Positions 1 through 7,617 of a stretch of DNA of 26,373 nt are shown here, piece by piece; the first letter of the stretch is position 1; the number at the start of each line of letters is the position of its first letter. This stretch comes from Oxalobacter formigenes. GTDB taxonomy: Bacteria; Pseudomonadota; Gammaproteobacteria; Burkholderiales; Burkholderiaceae_D. The translations under genes were made by a program, and so were the position numbers. A model generated the notes under the pieces. That model worked only from the letters and a program-made list of their open reading frames with translations. It was not told the origin of the DNA and did not search any database. The stretch is taken from positions 50,908-77,280 of the forward strand of contig JAHYZB010000054.1 of assembly GCA_019424645.1 (NCBI GenBank), written 5' to 3'.

Positions 1-1
1 T

Positions 2-697
2 TATGCCGCCTTCTTCGACGCTTTCCATATAGCATGGATCACTCCGATCATGGGGGCATTGCTGATCATCGGCGCGCTGGGCGGTGTCTTGACCTGGACA
101 GCCGGCCCATCCAAAGGTTTGCTGTTTGTGGGTAAATCAGGTTGTTTCCCTCCTGTCCTGCAAAAGGTCAACAAAAACGGGGTTCAATCAAACATCCTGA
201 TCCTGCAGGCCATTCTGGTTACCCTGCTCTCAACGATTTATATCTTCGTTGACAATGTATCCGATGCTTTCTGGATGATTTCCGCCATGGCTGTCCTGAT
301 GTATCTGACCATCTACGTTTTCATGTTCATGTCGGCTATGAAACTCAGAAAAACACAGCCGAATGTCAAACGGGGATTCGTCCTTAAAGGATTGCACTTC
401 TGGTGTTATCTGGGTCTGGCTTCCACCATTGTCGCCATTATTTTCGGTTTCATACCTCCTTCCCAGTTCAGCAATATGCCAATACTGGAATACATCGGGA
501 TTCTGGTCGCGGGACTGATTATCACAGGCGTTCCACCGTTCATTTTCTATGCGGTCAGAAAACCATCGTGGGCGGTAACACCAAAAAGCATAACAGACCA
601 GTATTCTGCGGCACTGCAGGATCTGGAAAATTCTGACGAGGCAACACCACCCGCTGCACCACCTGCCACTCCGGCTCCAACAGCAACAACGAAATAA
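2..697 (+). CDS. APC-family amino-acid permease, C-terminal part (5' end outside window)
   Basis: The reading frame is open from the window edge, so only about the last 231 residues are present. The segment around positions 80-115 encodes GGVLTWTAGPSKGLL, which resembles the conserved core of amino-acid/polyamine/organocation (APC) transporters, especially the glutamate:GABA antiporter-like group (GadC-related). About five hydrophobic membrane helices follow, then a hydrophilic tail rich in Pro, Ala and Thr (APPAAPPATPAPTATTK). The protein should be an inner-membrane amino-acid carrier; the exact substrate cannot be read from this part. A methionine codon at position 50 is internal, not the start. 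A strong terminator lies 28 bases after the stop codon, so this is the last gene of its transcript. Family assignment is fairly secure, substrate unknown. Confidence 0.85.
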   Translation, partial: YAAFFDAFHIAWITPIMGALLIIGALGGVLTWTAGPSKGLLFVGKSGCFPPVLQKVNKNGVQSNILILQAILVTLLSTIYIFVDNVSDAFWMISAMAVLMYLTIYVFMFMSAMKLRKTQPNVKRGFVLKGLHFWCYLGLASTIVAIIFGFIPPSQFSNMPILEYIGILVAGLIITGVPPFIFYAVRKPSWAVTPKSITDQYSAALQDLENSDEATPPAAPPATPAPTATTK

Positions 698-725
698 TCT
701 TTTCGACATTTCCTTCGTCACTTTC

Positions 726-752
726 AACCTTCCCTTCGGGGAAGGTTTTTTT
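726..752 (+). terminator. Rho-independent terminator after the permease gene
   Basis: A perfect 9 bp stem (AACCTTCCC / GGGAAGGTT) closes a TTCG tetraloop and runs into seven T residues. This is a textbook intrinsic terminator for the permease gene ending at 697. Confidence 0.93.
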
Positions 753-836
753 GTACTTTACTGTTCAATGGACACGCATGCCCTCATGACATATTTCATT
801 TATGCCAGTGAAGCAATGTACAATACGTCCTGAAAC

Positions 837-861
837 AAATCAGGCTTTTTCCCTGATTTTT
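837..861 (+). other. Stem-loop with T-run just upstream of the FAD oxidoreductase gene
   Basis: AAATCAGG (837-844) pairs with CCTGATTT (852-859) around a 7-base loop, and the 3' arm ends in TTTTT (857-861). It sits 26 bases before the ATG at 888. A possible -10 box TACAAT lies at 819-824 with only a weak -35 (TTCATT, 795-800). If that promoter is used, the hairpin would be at the very start of the leader RNA. It could be a second terminator for read-through, or a leader attenuator. The structure is seen directly; its role is not known. Confidence 0.45.
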
Positions 862-887
862 AACGCCATTTCCGCTTGTGACTCCCC

Positions 888-2495
888 ATGCTGCGATTAA
901 CCGAAATCAGATTGCCGATCGATCATAATGAAGATGATCTGAAAAAAGCCATCCTTGAGCGCCTTTTTATCTCTGAAGAAGAACTGAACGGCTTTACTGT
1001 TTATCGCAGAAATTACGATGCCCGCAAAAAAACCGCGATTGTCTTTTCCTATACGGCCGATGCAGAAGTCGCTAACGAAGCTTCGCTTCTCAAACGTTTT
1101 GACGGCCATCCGCATATCCGCAAAGCGCCTGACATGGATTACAAATTCGTCGCTCACGCGCCAGACAAACCGTTTCAGCGTCCCATCGTTGTCGGCTGCG
1201 GCCCATGCGGACTTTTTGCGGCATTGATCCTCGCACAGAGCGGATTCAAACCCATCATTATCGAACGGGGCAAGAACGTCCGGGAACGTACCAGAGACAC
1301 GTTTGGTTTCTGGCGTGAACGCCAGTTGAACCCTGAATCGAATGTCCAGTTCGGTGAAGGCGGTGCAGGTACTTTTTCGGATGGAAAATTGCACACCCAG
1401 ATTCGTGACCCCAAACACTACGGCAGGAAGGTACTGACCGAACTGGTCAAGGCTGGCGGTCCCGAAGAAATTCTCTATATCGGCAAACCGCATATCGGAA
1501 CATTCAAGCTCGTCAGGATCATTGAAGAAATGCGTGAGGAAATCATTTCACGGGGAGGCGAGTATCACTATGAAAGCCGGGTCGATGACCTGATCATTGA
1601 AAACGGGCAGATTCAGGGCATTGTTTTACAGAATGGCAAAACGTTTCATTCCAGCCATGTCATCTTCGCCATTGGACATAGCGCACGAGACACGTTTGAA
1701 ATGCTTTACAAGCGTGGTGTCGCGATGGAGGCCAAACCATTTTCCGTCGGCTTTCGTATCGAACACCCGCAATCCATGATAGACGAATGCCGGCTCGGTC
1801 CCAGTGCAGGTAATCCGCTTTTAGGCTCGGCCGATTACAAACTGGCCCATCACTGTAAAAACGGCCGGACAGTGTACAGTTTCTGCATGTGTCCGGGAGG
1901 CACAGTTGTCGCAGCGGCTTCCGAACCGGGAAGGCTCGTGACCAATGGCATGAGCCAGTATTCCCGGAATGAAAGAAACGCCAATGCAGCGATTGTGGTC
2001 GACATTTCGCCTGACGATTATCCGCATGGTCCGATGGGTGGAATTGCCCTTCAGAGGGAACTGGAACAAAAAGCATTCGAGCTGGGCGGTTCCAATTACA
2101 ATGCACCTTGTCAACTCGTCGGCGATTTTCTGAAGAATAAACCGTCAACAACACTTGGCTCGGTTGTTCCCTCCTATACACCCGGCGTCACACCATGCAA
2201 TCTCGCCGATGCACTGCCAGAATTTGCCATTACCGCCCTGCGTGAAGCCATTCCGGCCTTTGACCGTTCAATCCCCGGATTTTCATTGCATGATGCTGTC
2301 CTGACCGGAACGGAAACCCGGACATCTTCACCCGTCAAAATCGTCCGTAACCGCGACAATCTGCAAAGCATCAACATCAAAGGCCTGTATCCTGCCGGAG
2401 AAGGTGCAGGTTATGCCGGAGGTATTCTGTCCTCGGCAGTAGACGGCATTGAAGTCGCCGAAGCGATTGCCAGGGATATCGTAACAGGAAAATAG
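888..2495 (+). CDS. FAD-dependent oxidoreductase of the COG2509 type (NAD(P)/FAD-dependent)
   Basis: A 535-residue protein. An N-terminal region of about 95 residues without a recognised cofactor motif precedes a Rossmann FAD/NAD-binding fold: VVGCGPCGLFAAL places the GxGxxG glycines at residues 103, 105 and 108, with the acidic ribose-binding residue in IIIERG about 20 residues on. QFGEGGAGTFSDGKL near residue 155 and a C-terminal GLYPAGEGAGYAGGI segment are further marks of this uncharacterised flavoprotein family. These proteins are cytoplasmic; the in vivo substrate is not established. No clear Shine-Dalgarno sequence precedes the ATG, but no better in-frame start is seen. It converges on the NlpC/P60 gene with only 19 bases between stops and no terminator there. 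Family assignment is confident, reaction unknown. Confidence 0.88.
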   Translation: MLRLTEIRLPIDHNEDDLKKAILERLFISEEELNGFTVYRRNYDARKKTAIVFSYTADAEVANEASLLKRFDGHPHIRKAPDMDYKFVAHAPDKPFQRPIVVGCGPCGLFAALILAQSGFKPIIIERGKNVRERTRDTFGFWRERQLNPESNVQFGEGGAGTFSDGKLHTQIRDPKHYGRKVLTELVKAGGPEEILYIGKPHIGTFKLVRIIEEMREEIISRGGEYHYESRVDDLIIENGQIQGIVLQNGKTFHSSHVIFAIGHSARDTFEMLYKRGVAMEAKPFSVGFRIEHPQSMIDECRLGPSAGNPLLGSADYKLAHHCKNGRTVYSFCMCPGGTVVAAASEPGRLVTNGMSQYSRNERNANAAIVVDISPDDYPHGPMGGIALQRELEQKAFELGGSNYNAPCQLVGDFLKNKPSTTLGSVVPSYTPGVTPCNLADALPEFAITALREAIPAFDRSIPGFSLHDAVLTGTETRTSSPVKIVRNRDNLQSINIKGLYPAGEGAGYAGGILSSAVDGIEVAEAIARDIVTGK

Positions 2496-2514
2496 AAAAG
2501 GAAGAGAAGCCGAA

Positions 2515-3120
2515 TTATTCGCTTTCGTCGCGGAAGGCCTGAAGAATCTGTTCTTTTTCGGATTCGATTTTCTGTCTGTCTTCCGGATTGGTGATGCGGC
2601 GTGCGCCGTTGAAACGGGATTTCCAGTAAGCCATGTCCATATTGTCGATACGGACTTTTTTGCCGGATGACGGGGCATGAATAAACTTGTTGTCTCCCAG
2701 ATAAATGCCGACATGGGAATAACTGCGGCGTCTGGTATTGTAAAAAACCAGATCACCGGGCTGGAGATCGGCCTGGGACACTTCCTCACCCGCCCTGCTG
2801 AGTTCCAGTGAAGTACGTGGCACAGTCGCGCCCCATGCTTCCTTGAATACATAACGCACAAGACCGCTGCAATCGATTCCTGTTTCCGGAGTATTGCCGC
2901 CATACTTATAGTGCGAACCGATCAGGGTCATGGCCGTCATGGCCAGTTCGGTGGCTTTGTGGGTAAAACTGTGGATACGCTGCATGGCAGGTGCGGATGT
3001 GTCGGAATCCGGCATCGTTTCCTGCGCCAGAGCAGAAGACTGGGCAAATCCAAACAATAACGCTGCCATCCCGGCAGAAGCACAGAATTTCTGAAAAAAA
3101 GAGTGCTTTGTTTGCGTCAT
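2515..3120 (-). CDS. Secreted NlpC/P60 (C40) cell-wall peptidase
   Basis: About 201 residues starting at ATG 3120. A TTG two codons upstream (3126) is also open, but a GGG element about 10 bases before the ATG fits that start better. The N-terminus is a signal peptide: a basic stretch, a hydrophobic core (AGMAALLFGFA) and an ALA-QE cleavage site near residue 33. The mature part is one NlpC/P60 domain with catalytic Cys84 in GIDCSGLVRYVF, His136 in SHVGIYLG and the third polar residue His148 in FIHAPSSG. Such enzymes cut peptide cross-bridges of peptidoglycan in the periplasm, typically D-gamma-glutamyl-diaminopimelate bonds. No SH3 or LysM targeting domain is present. It has its own sigma-70-type promoter at 3157-3185 and looks like a single-gene unit. 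Confidence 0.9.
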   Translation of the reverse strand: MTQTKHSFFQKFCASAGMAALLFGFAQSSALAQETMPDSDTSAPAMQRIHSFTHKATELAMTAMTLIGSHYKYGGNTPETGIDCSGLVRYVFKEAWGATVPRTSLELSRAGEEVSQADLQPGDLVFYNTRRRSYSHVGIYLGDNKFIHAPSSGKKVRIDNMDMAYWKSRFNGARRITNPEDRQKIESEKEQILQAFRDESE

Positions 3121-3156
3121 TGCCAATTAACCCGTTCGTTTTAAGGACCAGCCAAA

Positions 3157-3185
3157 AATGTAAGCGAATACGGCCTTCTTGTCAA
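3157..3185 (-). promoter_or_regulatory. Sigma-70 promoter of the NlpC/P60 gene
   Basis: On the minus strand a perfect -35 TTGACA (3185-3180), a 17 bp spacer and a -10 TACATT (3162-3157, four of six consensus bases) precede the peptidase gene. The predicted RNA start near 3150 gives a leader of about 30 bases. Confidence 0.7.
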
Positions 3186-3197
3186 AGATTTTTTTGT

Positions 3198-3217
3198 AAA
3201 AAGCGCCTAATTCAGGC
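3198..3217 (-). terminator. Possible weak terminator of the glnA-glnL-glnG operon
   Basis: Read on the minus strand, GCCT-GAATT-AGGC forms a short 4 bp hairpin followed by GC and five T residues. It lies between the glnG stop at 3282 and the peptidase promoter at 3185, where a terminator is expected. The stem is short, so support is limited. A second AT-only inverted repeat (TTTGAATT / AATTCAAA, 3232-3253) lies slightly upstream and has no T-run. Confidence 0.35.
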
Positions 3218-3281
3218 TAACTTCGACGATCTTTGAATTAAAATCAATTCAAATGAAGTGCATTCTTATAGGGCTGATGAA

Positions 3282-4775
3282 TCAATGCTGTGAAGCGGCA
3301 TCATCGTCAAGTCCCAGCTCGGCAATTTTCCGGGTAATCGTATTGCGGCCTATACCCAATAAAACTGCCGCCTCGTTTTTGCGTCCCCGGGTATAAGACA
3401 AGGCTGTTTTGATAAGTATTTTCTCGAACGAAGAACCCAGTTCGTCCATCAGCTCACCTTTTCCGTCTGCCAGCATTTTTCTGACGGTCTCTTCAAGCCG
3501 TTTTTCCCATGATGCAGGAACGGAGTCGTCAGCAGTTTTTACAGGGACAGGAACATGGGTGTCTGATTCACTTCTTCCGGAAAGATGTTTTGCCGCCTCG
3601 ACATAATCATTCGCCGTTTCATCGGATTCCAGCAGTTCAACCGGCAAATCCTTGGCTTCTATCGTCTGCCCCGGAATCATTACCGTCAGCCAGTAACAGA
3701 CATTTTCCAATTGCCGGACGTTCCCGGAAAAATAACACTTTTCCAGAAATGCCGTCGCTTCTTTAGACAGGCGTTTGGAAGGAACATCGAGCTGTTTTGC
3801 ACTCAGTTTCAAGAAATGTTTTGCCAATACTGCAATATCCTCCGCCCGTTCACGAAGGCTGGGCAATCTCAGGCGAATGACGTTCAGACGATGAAACAGG
3901 TCTTCCCGGAATGAGCCTTCCCGGACGAGCCTTTCCAGATTCTGATGCGTGGCGGCGACGACCCGGACATTCGCCCTGACCGACTGGTTGCCTCCTACGC
4001 GATAAAAATGGCCATCGGATAAAACCCGGAGCAGCCTCGTCTGCATATCGAGCGGCATATCACCTATTTCGTCGAGAAAAAGCGTCCCGCCTTCAGCCTG
4101 TTCAAAACGGCCTCGCCGCATGACCTGCGCACCGGTAAACGCACCTTTCTCATGCCCGAACAATTCCGATTCAAGCAAGTCTTTTGGAATGGCTGCCATA
4201 TTCAGTGCCACAAAAGGCTGTGACGCCCGCGGACTGTGCCGGTGAAGCGCCCGGGCAACCAGTTCCTTGCCCGTACCGGATTCGCCTGTCACCAGCACAG
4301 TCGCATTGGAATGGGACAATTTACCGATGGATCGGAAAAGCTCCTGCATCGCCGGAGCCTGACCGATAATTTCACTCACCCGTTCAACCGGTTTTTCAGT
4401 AACCGTTTCCTGTTCATTCTCCTGCATGGCCCGTTTAATGAGATCGACTGCCTTATTGAGATCGAAAGGTTTTGCCAGATACTCGAAAGCACCACCCTGA
4501 AATGCGGAAACAGCCGAATCGAGGTCGGAATAGGCGGTCATGATAATGATGGGCAATTGAGGGAAACGAGCCCTGGCCGCTTCCAGCAGATGAAGGCCGG
4601 ATGTTCCCGGCATGCGAATGTCGGACACCAGTACCTGAGGGATTTCTTCTTCAAGCGCTGCCAAAACATCGTCAGCACTGGAAAAGGTTCTCAACGGGAT
4701 ATTTTCACGCGAAAACGCTTTTTCCAGCACCCAGCGAATGGAATCGTCGTCATCTGCAATCCAGACTGATCTCAT
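3282..4775 (-). CDS. glnG: NtrC (NRI), nitrogen-regulation response regulator and sigma-54 activator
   Basis: About 497 residues. The start chosen is the second of two adjacent ATGs (4775): GGGAGAAATG puts a good ribosome-binding site 5 bases before it, and MRSVWIADDDDSIRWVLEKA matches the family N-terminus. An ATG at 4787 would add four residues. Order of domains: receiver (phospho-acceptor Asp52 in VSDIRMP, Lys102 in AKPF); AAA+ sigma-54 interaction domain with Walker A GESGTGKE (164-171), GAFTGA loop (211-216), Walker B LFLDEIGD and R-finger region; C-terminal Fis-type helix-turn-helix (ILIKTALSYTRGRKNEAAVLLGIGRNTITRKI). The usual WPGNVRQLEN reads YFSGNVRQLEN here. Phosphorylated by GlnL, it binds dyads upstream of sigma-54 promoters such as the pair at 7562-7611. 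Third gene of the glnA operon, 35 bases after glnL. Confidence 0.96.
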   Translation of the reverse strand: MRSVWIADDDDSIRWVLEKAFSRENIPLRTFSSADDVLAALEEEIPQVLVSDIRMPGTSGLHLLEAARARFPQLPIIIMTAYSDLDSAVSAFQGGAFEYLAKPFDLNKAVDLIKRAMQENEQETVTEKPVERVSEIIGQAPAMQELFRSIGKLSHSNATVLVTGESGTGKELVARALHRHSPRASQPFVALNMAAIPKDLLESELFGHEKGAFTGAQVMRRGRFEQAEGGTLFLDEIGDMPLDMQTRLLRVLSDGHFYRVGGNQSVRANVRVVAATHQNLERLVREGSFREDLFHRLNVIRLRLPSLRERAEDIAVLAKHFLKLSAKQLDVPSKRLSKEATAFLEKCYFSGNVRQLENVCYWLTVMIPGQTIEAKDLPVELLESDETANDYVEAAKHLSGRSESDTHVPVPVKTADDSVPASWEKRLEETVRKMLADGKGELMDELGSSFEKILIKTALSYTRGRKNEAAVLLGIGRNTITRKIAELGLDDDAASQH

Positions 4776-4810
4776 CATTTCTCCCATTAAATCATGTTCA
4801 ATGAAAAGGC

Positions 4811-5941
4811 TTACGCCCTGACCAAAGGCAGCCTGATCAGAAACTCGGTATGCCCCGGAACGCTTTCACATTCGATAATCCCGCCATGCTGCTGGATCAG
4901 CGTTTGTGACAAGGTCAGGCCCAGACCGCTTCCCCCTTCCGTTCCTGACACCAGAGGATTGAAAATCTTCTCGATGAGGTCATCAGGTATACCGGGCCCG
5001 TTATCGATAATATGCAAGTTCAGTGCCAGTTTATAACGAACCCTGGCAAGCGTTACCTGTCGTGAAACACGCGTTTTGAAAACCAGTTCCGCGTTGCCCT
5101 GCCTGATCCTGTCCGTCAGGACATTTGCCGCATTCTGTACGATATTCAGGACTGCCTGAATCAACTGCTCTTTATCGCCTGTAATCTCGGGAATCGACAA
5201 GTCGTAATCCCGCCTGATTTTCAACCCCTTCGGATGTTCTGCCAATATGAGGCTGCGTACCCGTTCACACACTTCATGAATATTGATATTGTTTTCGATA
5301 TGCGGACGGCGGTGCGGCACCAACAGCCTGTCGACCAGCTTTTGCAATCTTTCCGTTTCCTTGACAATAACCTGAGTATATTCGCGGAGGTCTTTCAATT
5401 CCCGGCCAGGCAATTCCATTTCAAGAAGTTGTGCCGCCCCGCGGATGCCGCCAAGCGGGTTCTTGATCTCATGAGCCAGATTGCGGACAAGCTCCTTGTT
5501 CGCCTGAGTCTGGTCGACAAGCCGGTTCTCCCTTTCCTGACGGATCTGTGCAATATTCTCACGAAGCTCTATCAGGACAGGCGCTTCTGGCAAATCAACC
5601 GGCTTGACGATGCAATGAACGTGCAATGCTGGCCTGCCGATCCTTTCCAGCACCAGTTCCTGCCTTACCTCGAGGCAATCGTGTGAAACAACCTGTTCGA
5701 AAAGCGGCTCCAGTACATCGCCATTTGGAAAAACCTGTTTCAGACTTTGAAAAAGCAATACCTTCGAAGAACTTTCGAACAAGTCTTCTGCTGCCGGATT
5801 GACATAAACGATTACTCCGCTCCGATCCAGAATCAGAACGGCAGAAGCCAGTAAATCCAGTCCTTTCAAGGAATCCATCATGGCAAATCCCGGTTTTGTC
5901 CAACTTGATACCGAGTGAAAAAAAGGCGAAAACGTTTCCAT
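4811..5941 (-). CDS. glnL: NtrB (NRII), nitrogen-sensing histidine kinase/phosphatase
   Basis: 376 residues. The ATG at 5941 is preceded by an AGAGG ribosome-binding site at good spacing; a later ATG pair at residues 21-22 has none. A PAS domain occupies roughly residues 25-130 (GLDLLASAVLILDRSGVIVYVNPAAEDLF), followed by the HisKA dimerisation helix with phospho-acceptor His157 in RNLAHEIKNPLGGIRGAA. The ATPase domain follows: N-box around Asn270 (NIVQNAANVL), G1 box DNGPGIP (313-319) and G2 box GGSGLGL (336-342). There is no membrane segment, so it is a cytoplasmic sensor. In this family PII (GlnB) switches the protein from kinase to phosphatase on NtrC. It lies 31 bases downstream of glnA; no internal promoter is evident in that gap. 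Confidence 0.96.
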   Translation of the reverse strand: METFSPFFHSVSSWTKPGFAMMDSLKGLDLLASAVLILDRSGVIVYVNPAAEDLFESSSKVLLFQSLKQVFPNGDVLEPLFEQVVSHDCLEVRQELVLERIGRPALHVHCIVKPVDLPEAPVLIELRENIAQIRQERENRLVDQTQANKELVRNLAHEIKNPLGGIRGAAQLLEMELPGRELKDLREYTQVIVKETERLQKLVDRLLVPHRRPHIENNINIHEVCERVRSLILAEHPKGLKIRRDYDLSIPEITGDKEQLIQAVLNIVQNAANVLTDRIRQGNAELVFKTRVSRQVTLARVRYKLALNLHIIDNGPGIPDDLIEKIFNPLVSGTEGGSGLGLTLSQTLIQQHGGIIECESVPGHTEFLIRLPLVRA

Positions 5942-5972
5942 CTTCGCCTCTTCTTACACTGTTTGATTCACC

Positions 5973-7388
5973 TTACAGTGAATAATACATATCGTATTCA
6001 ACCGGATGAGGCGCCATCCGGAAACGTTGGACTTCCTGCATTTTCAGTTCGATATAGGCGTCGATCATCACATTGCTGAAAACGCCGCCGCGTGTCAAAA
6101 ATTCACGATCCGCGTCCAGCGCTTCCAGCGCCTGTTCCAGAGAGGAACAAACGGTCGGGATCAGGGCATCTTCTTCAGGTGGCAGATGGTACAGGTCTTT
6201 CGATGCTGCTTCACCTGGATGGATCTTGTTCTGCACACCGTCCAGACCGGCCATCAACAATGCTGCGAAACACAGGTACGGATTGGCCAGCGGGTCCGGG
6301 AAACGCGCTTCAACGCGACGGCCTTTAGGATTGGCAACATGCGGAATACGGATCGAGGCCGAACGGTTACGGGCCGAATAAGCGAGCTTGACCGGTGCTT
6401 CAAAACCCGGAACCAGACGTTTGTAGGAGTTGGTACCCGGGTTGGTAATGGCGTTCAATGCACGTGCATGCTTGATGATGCCGCCGATGTAATACAGGGC
6501 AAAATCGGACAGGCCTGCGTAGCCGTCACCGGCAAACAGGTTTTTGCCGTCTTTCCACACGGACTGGTGAACGTGCATGCCGGAACCGTTATCCCCCATG
6601 ATCGGCTTCGGCATAAACGTTGCAGTCTTGCCGTAAGTATGGGCGACATTCCAGATGATGTATTTCATGTTCTGGGTCCAGTCGGCACGTTCGACCAGTG
6701 TCGAGAAACGTGTACCGATTTCATTCTGGCCTGCGCCTGCCACTTCGTGATGATGGACTTCGACAGGAATGCCCATGCGTTCCATCAGGGTACACATTTC
6801 AGAACGCATGTCCTGAAAACTGTCAATTGGAGGAACCGGGAAATAACCGCCCTTGACTGCCGGACGGTGACCGGTATTGCCGCCTTCGATTTTGAGACCG
6901 GTTGACCAGGAGCCCTCTTCCGAATCGATCTTGAAGAAACAGCCCGACATATCGTTATTCCAGCGAACACTGTCAAAAATGAAGAATTCCGGTTCAGGCC
7001 CGAAAAAAGCGACGTCGCCCAATCCGGACGATCTCAGATGCGCTTCCGCCCGTTTCGCGATCGAACGTGGATCACGGTCATAACCCTTGCCGTCGGACGG
7101 TTCGATCACGTCGCACTGCATGAAAAGGGTCGGGTCTTCCATAAACGGATCCAGTTGGGCAGTGGCCGGATCGGGAATCAGCAACATATCGGAAGCTTCA
7201 ATGCCTTTCCACCCGGCCATTGAAGAACCGTCAAATGCATGTCCTTCCTCAAATTTGTCCAAATCGAAACTGGACACAGGTACACTGACATGCATTTCCT
7301 TGCCTCTTGTATCGGTAAAACGGAAATCGATGAATCTGATTTCGTTTTCCTCAATCATCTTCAAGACGTCTTCTGCACTCCTGGACAT
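5973..7388 (-). CDS. glnA: Glutamine synthetase, type I
   Basis: 471 residues, the usual length for the dodecameric GSI-beta enzyme (E. coli about 469). It makes glutamine from glutamate, ammonia and ATP in the cytoplasm. Visible signatures: FDGSSMAGWKGIEASDM near residue 52, the metal-binding PEPEFFIF at about 131-138, GMHVHQSVWKDGKN (270-283), NPGTNSYKRLVPGFEAPV (317-334), and the adenylylation-site context DLYHLPPEED with Tyr400. The site implies control by GlnE adenylyltransferase. AGGAG lies 6 bases before the ATG. It is the first gene of glnA-glnL-glnG and is preceded by a sigma-54 promoter and two NtrC sites, so the operon should be induced under nitrogen limitation. Confidence 0.98.
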   Translation of the reverse strand: MSRSAEDVLKMIEENEIRFIDFRFTDTRGKEMHVSVPVSSFDLDKFEEGHAFDGSSMAGWKGIEASDMLLIPDPATAQLDPFMEDPTLFMQCDVIEPSDGKGYDRDPRSIAKRAEAHLRSSGLGDVAFFGPEPEFFIFDSVRWNNDMSGCFFKIDSEEGSWSTGLKIEGGNTGHRPAVKGGYFPVPPIDSFQDMRSEMCTLMERMGIPVEVHHHEVAGAGQNEIGTRFSTLVERADWTQNMKYIIWNVAHTYGKTATFMPKPIMGDNGSGMHVHQSVWKDGKNLFAGDGYAGLSDFALYYIGGIIKHARALNAITNPGTNSYKRLVPGFEAPVKLAYSARNRSASIRIPHVANPKGRRVEARFPDPLANPYLCFAALLMAGLDGVQNKIHPGEAASKDLYHLPPEEDALIPTVCSSLEQALEALDADREFLTRGGVFSNVMIDAYIELKMQEVQRFRMAPHPVEYDMYYSL

Positions 7389-7474
7389 ACATTTCTCCTA
7401 AATAATCCTTATTAGTCGTGGCTTTACTGTTCTTTTACAATCAGGTGTTCTGTAATGAACCGGTACTATTACAA

Positions 7475-7489
7475 GCATATTCCGTGCCA
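7475..7489 (-). promoter_or_regulatory. Sigma-54 (RpoN) promoter of glnA
   Basis: On the minus strand TGGCACG-GAAT-ATGC matches the -24/-12 consensus TGGCACG-N4-TTGC with one mismatch (A for T) and the exact GG-to-GC spacing. Counting 12 bases on puts the RNA start near 7463, giving a leader of about 75 bases to the glnA ATG. Two NtrC dyads lie upstream at the expected distances. Confidence 0.88.
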
Positions 7490-7561
7490 GATTTTTTCAA
7501 AACCGGAATTTACGCATACTGGCGAATGTCAGAAACGCTTCAGGCTGAATCCTCCGATGAT

Positions 7562-7578
7562 TGCACCATAGCGGTGCA
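7562..7578. promoter_or_regulatory. NtrC-binding site, promoter-proximal, perfect dyad
   Basis: TGCACC-N5-GGTGCA is a perfect inverted repeat and matches the enterobacterial NtrC site consensus. Its centre (7570) is about 107 bp upstream of the predicted sigma-54 start at 7463. Confidence 0.85.
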
Positions 7579-7607
7579 TTATATCGCTTATTCATGCATT
7601 CATTCAG
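7578..7607 (-). promoter_or_regulatory. Possible sigma-70 promoter overlapping the NtrC sites (glnAp1-like)
   Basis: On the minus strand a perfect -10 TATAAT (7583-7578) has, 18 bp upstream, CTGAAT (7607-7602), which matches the -35 consensus at three positions. Start would be near 7571, about 183 bases before glnA. The -10 touches one NtrC dyad and the -35 falls inside the other, so bound NtrC would be expected to block it. The -35 is weak, hence moderate confidence. Confidence 0.45.
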
Positions 7608-7611
7608 TGCA
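7595..7611. promoter_or_regulatory. NtrC-binding site, distal, imperfect dyad
   Basis: TGCATT-N5-AGTGCA keeps the 6-5-6 spacing and the outer TGCA of the consensus. Its centre (7603) is 33 bp, about three helical turns, from the proximal site and about 140 bp upstream of the predicted start. It lies immediately beside the stop codon of the CinA-like gene. Confidence 0.7.
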
Positions 7612-7617
7612 ACTTTT

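Noticed and set aside
6006..6905. A 299-codon open frame on the plus strand
   Set aside because: It lies wholly opposite glnA, shows no recognisable domain and is rich in Arg, Cys and His, as expected of the antisense of a real gene.
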